Shown here piece by piece: positions 63,285-64,000 of a stretch of 64,000 nt of DNA. The stretch is from Bacteroidaceae bacterium. Its GTDB lineage: Bacteria > Bacteroidota > Bacteroidia > Bacteroidales > Bacteroidaceae. Position 1 is the first letter of the stretch, and each line of letters starts with the position of its first letter. Where the stretch lies: positions 28,186 to 92,185 of the forward strand of contig JAFTVE010000005.1 in the NCBI GenBank assembly GCA_017465905.1, written 5' to 3'. The position numbers and the translations under genes were made by a program. Below the pieces are notes generated by a model that was not told where the DNA came from, did not search any database, and saw nothing but the letters and a program-made list of their open reading frames with translations.

Positions 63285-63405
63285 TTGTACACCTATTTTT
63301 TAACTTTATAATATTTAAATAATTAATTATGTGCATACAAGTAACTTAATTAATTAATTATTTATTTTTATAATACTTTCAGAAACTACTGTACAAGGTG
63401 TACAA
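63285..63405. repeat. TTGTACACCT inverted pair in the capsule upstream region
   Basis: TTGTACACCT (63285-63294) and AGGTGTACAA (63396-63405) are exact inverse copies ~100 bp apart, within further GTACA motifs. The arms are too short to name as an invertible promoter; an operator pair is possible. Confidence 0.5.
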
Positions 63406-63804
63406 GTGTACAAAAGTCTAATGAGGTGACGGATGACACTTCGAATCCTATATGGAATATATTATTAAATAAATAATTATATTTTAATATTTTTTTAATT
63501 AATTATTTTAATATACCTCCCATTAAGGAAATGAATCGGTAAATCGGTAAAAGTACAGACTTGTACTTTTTTCATTACATGCATGTACTGGATTTGGTAC
63601 AAATATGTAATCTTTTCATTGCATATATACGAAGTGCGAAGTTTTCAGTTTGGTCTTGTACAAACTGGAGTTTTCCTTTGCAAAAACTGGAATTTGGAGC
63701 CTGCTAAACTGGATTATCGCTGAGCTTGCGTTGCATATAGCGCTAACTAGCCAGGGGGTAGTACATAGATAGCCAGCTTATAAGATGCGTTGCCAAGCGA
63801 TCTG

Positions 63805-63866
63805 ACAAAGTGTCGCCAAAGTGTATTAAGTCATTTATTGGCTGAGACTTGAAGGCGACACTTTGT
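63805..63866. repeat. 13-bp perfect inverted repeat ACAAAGTGTCGCC
   Basis: ACAAAGTGTCGCC (63805-63817) and GGCGACACTTTGT (63854-63866) enclose 36 bases. No T-run follows, so it is not a normal terminator; it may be an element end or a binding site. Confidence 0.65.
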
Positions 63867-63879
63867 TAGTTATCAGCTC

Positions 63880-64000
63880 TTAGAAGTTGTTTGGATTTTA
63901 CCGTTAATAAGTTTAAGGAGATACTTTTCTGTTTATTTGGGGTCCTTTTTGGCATCTTTGCCCTCTCCGTTCTTGCAAATAGACCACTATTTGCTGCGAA
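63880..64000. mobile_element. Relative of the 46532 MITE, truncated by the window end
   Basis: Starting near TTAGAAGTTGTTTGG the sequence aligns to the reverse complement of the 46532-46863 element, including the block CTTTTTGGCATCTTTG and TTCTTGCAAATAGACCACTA. It diverges in the middle, so it is a related copy (or the end of a full insertion sequence) rather than an exact duplicate. Confidence 0.65.

Larger units (their letters stand above)
63039..64000. other. AT-rich, repeat-rich region upstream of capE
   Basis: No gene is supported. In order: the inverted 'gtacgatgacg' repeat (63073-63136), a 10-bp inverted repeat AGGTGTACAA (63285-63294/63396-63405) within a GTACA-rich zone, poly-(A/T) stretches with TTAATTAATTAATTA, ATGCATGTAC (~63573), three AAACTGGA direct repeats (about 63663-63715), a 13-bp inverted repeat (63805-63817/63854-63866), and the start of an element related to the MITE at 46532. 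The capsule promoter must lie here, but no TAnnTTTG box with proper spacing was identified. Confidence 0.65.

Overview
The window looks like chromosomal DNA from a Bacteroidales bacterium, most likely Prevotella or a close relative. The evidence is the repeated promoter pattern TTG-N19/20-TAnnTTTG, a tmRNA whose tag ends in ENNYALAA, HepT/MntA and RhuM-Fic genes of Bacteroidales type, and short intergenic repeats typical of that group. I made no database search, so the species is not assigned.

Layout. Positions 1-833 hold the 3' end of a GH53 endo-galactanase. Positions 834-14100 form an AT-richer accessory island. It holds a 585-bp repeat element with 25-bp inverted ends, a giant exonuclease/RecQ/UvrD fusion helicase, a three-gene hipB / nuclease-like / hipA operon, a membrane-pentapeptide protein with a TIR-like C-terminus, a candidate structured RNA, a RhuM-Fic gene, gene remnants and three copies of a dispersed repeat. 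Positions 14232-15748 hold a GH51 arabinofuranosidase that appears to carry a one-base frameshift. From 16060 to 45474 lies mostly core genome: parC, maeB, ssrA (tmRNA), rny, zapA with a coiled-coil partner, a uracil-glycosylase-like gene, a five-gene VTC/DUF4956/Cthe_2159-type envelope cluster, frr, rsgA, a GH3 glucosidase, yebC, pheT, dnaB, ispE, a Ca2+/Na+ antiporter, yccF, tRNA-Arg, initiator tRNA-Met and a dipeptidyl peptidase IV. Positions 45475-48090 are a repeat-rich zone with a MITE-like element, a frameshifted HTH gene and a MntA/HepT toxin-antitoxin pair. Positions 48091-63038 are a long minus-strand surface-polysaccharide locus. The last 960 bp are AT-rich and full of repeats.

How the genes work together. 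The polysaccharide locus carries a UDP-N-acetyl-L-fucosamine pathway (CapE, a CapF split into cupin and reductase, CapG), a flippase, a polymerase, glycosyltransferases, a WecG-type transferase, two acetyltransferases, a pyruvyl transferase, a MurB-like paralogue and a polysaccharide deacetylase. This predicts a Wzx/Wzy-made, FucNAc-containing, probably pyruvylated and acetylated polymer. GH53, GH51 and GH3 enzymes point to use of plant arabinogalactan or pectin side chains.

The best candidate for an undescribed system is the operon at 7476-9860, where a PD-(D/E)XK-like protein sits between HipB and HipA, next to the TIR-like pentapeptide membrane protein at 9956-11236 and the candidate small RNA at 11375-11558. 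All functions are inferred from visible motifs and context.
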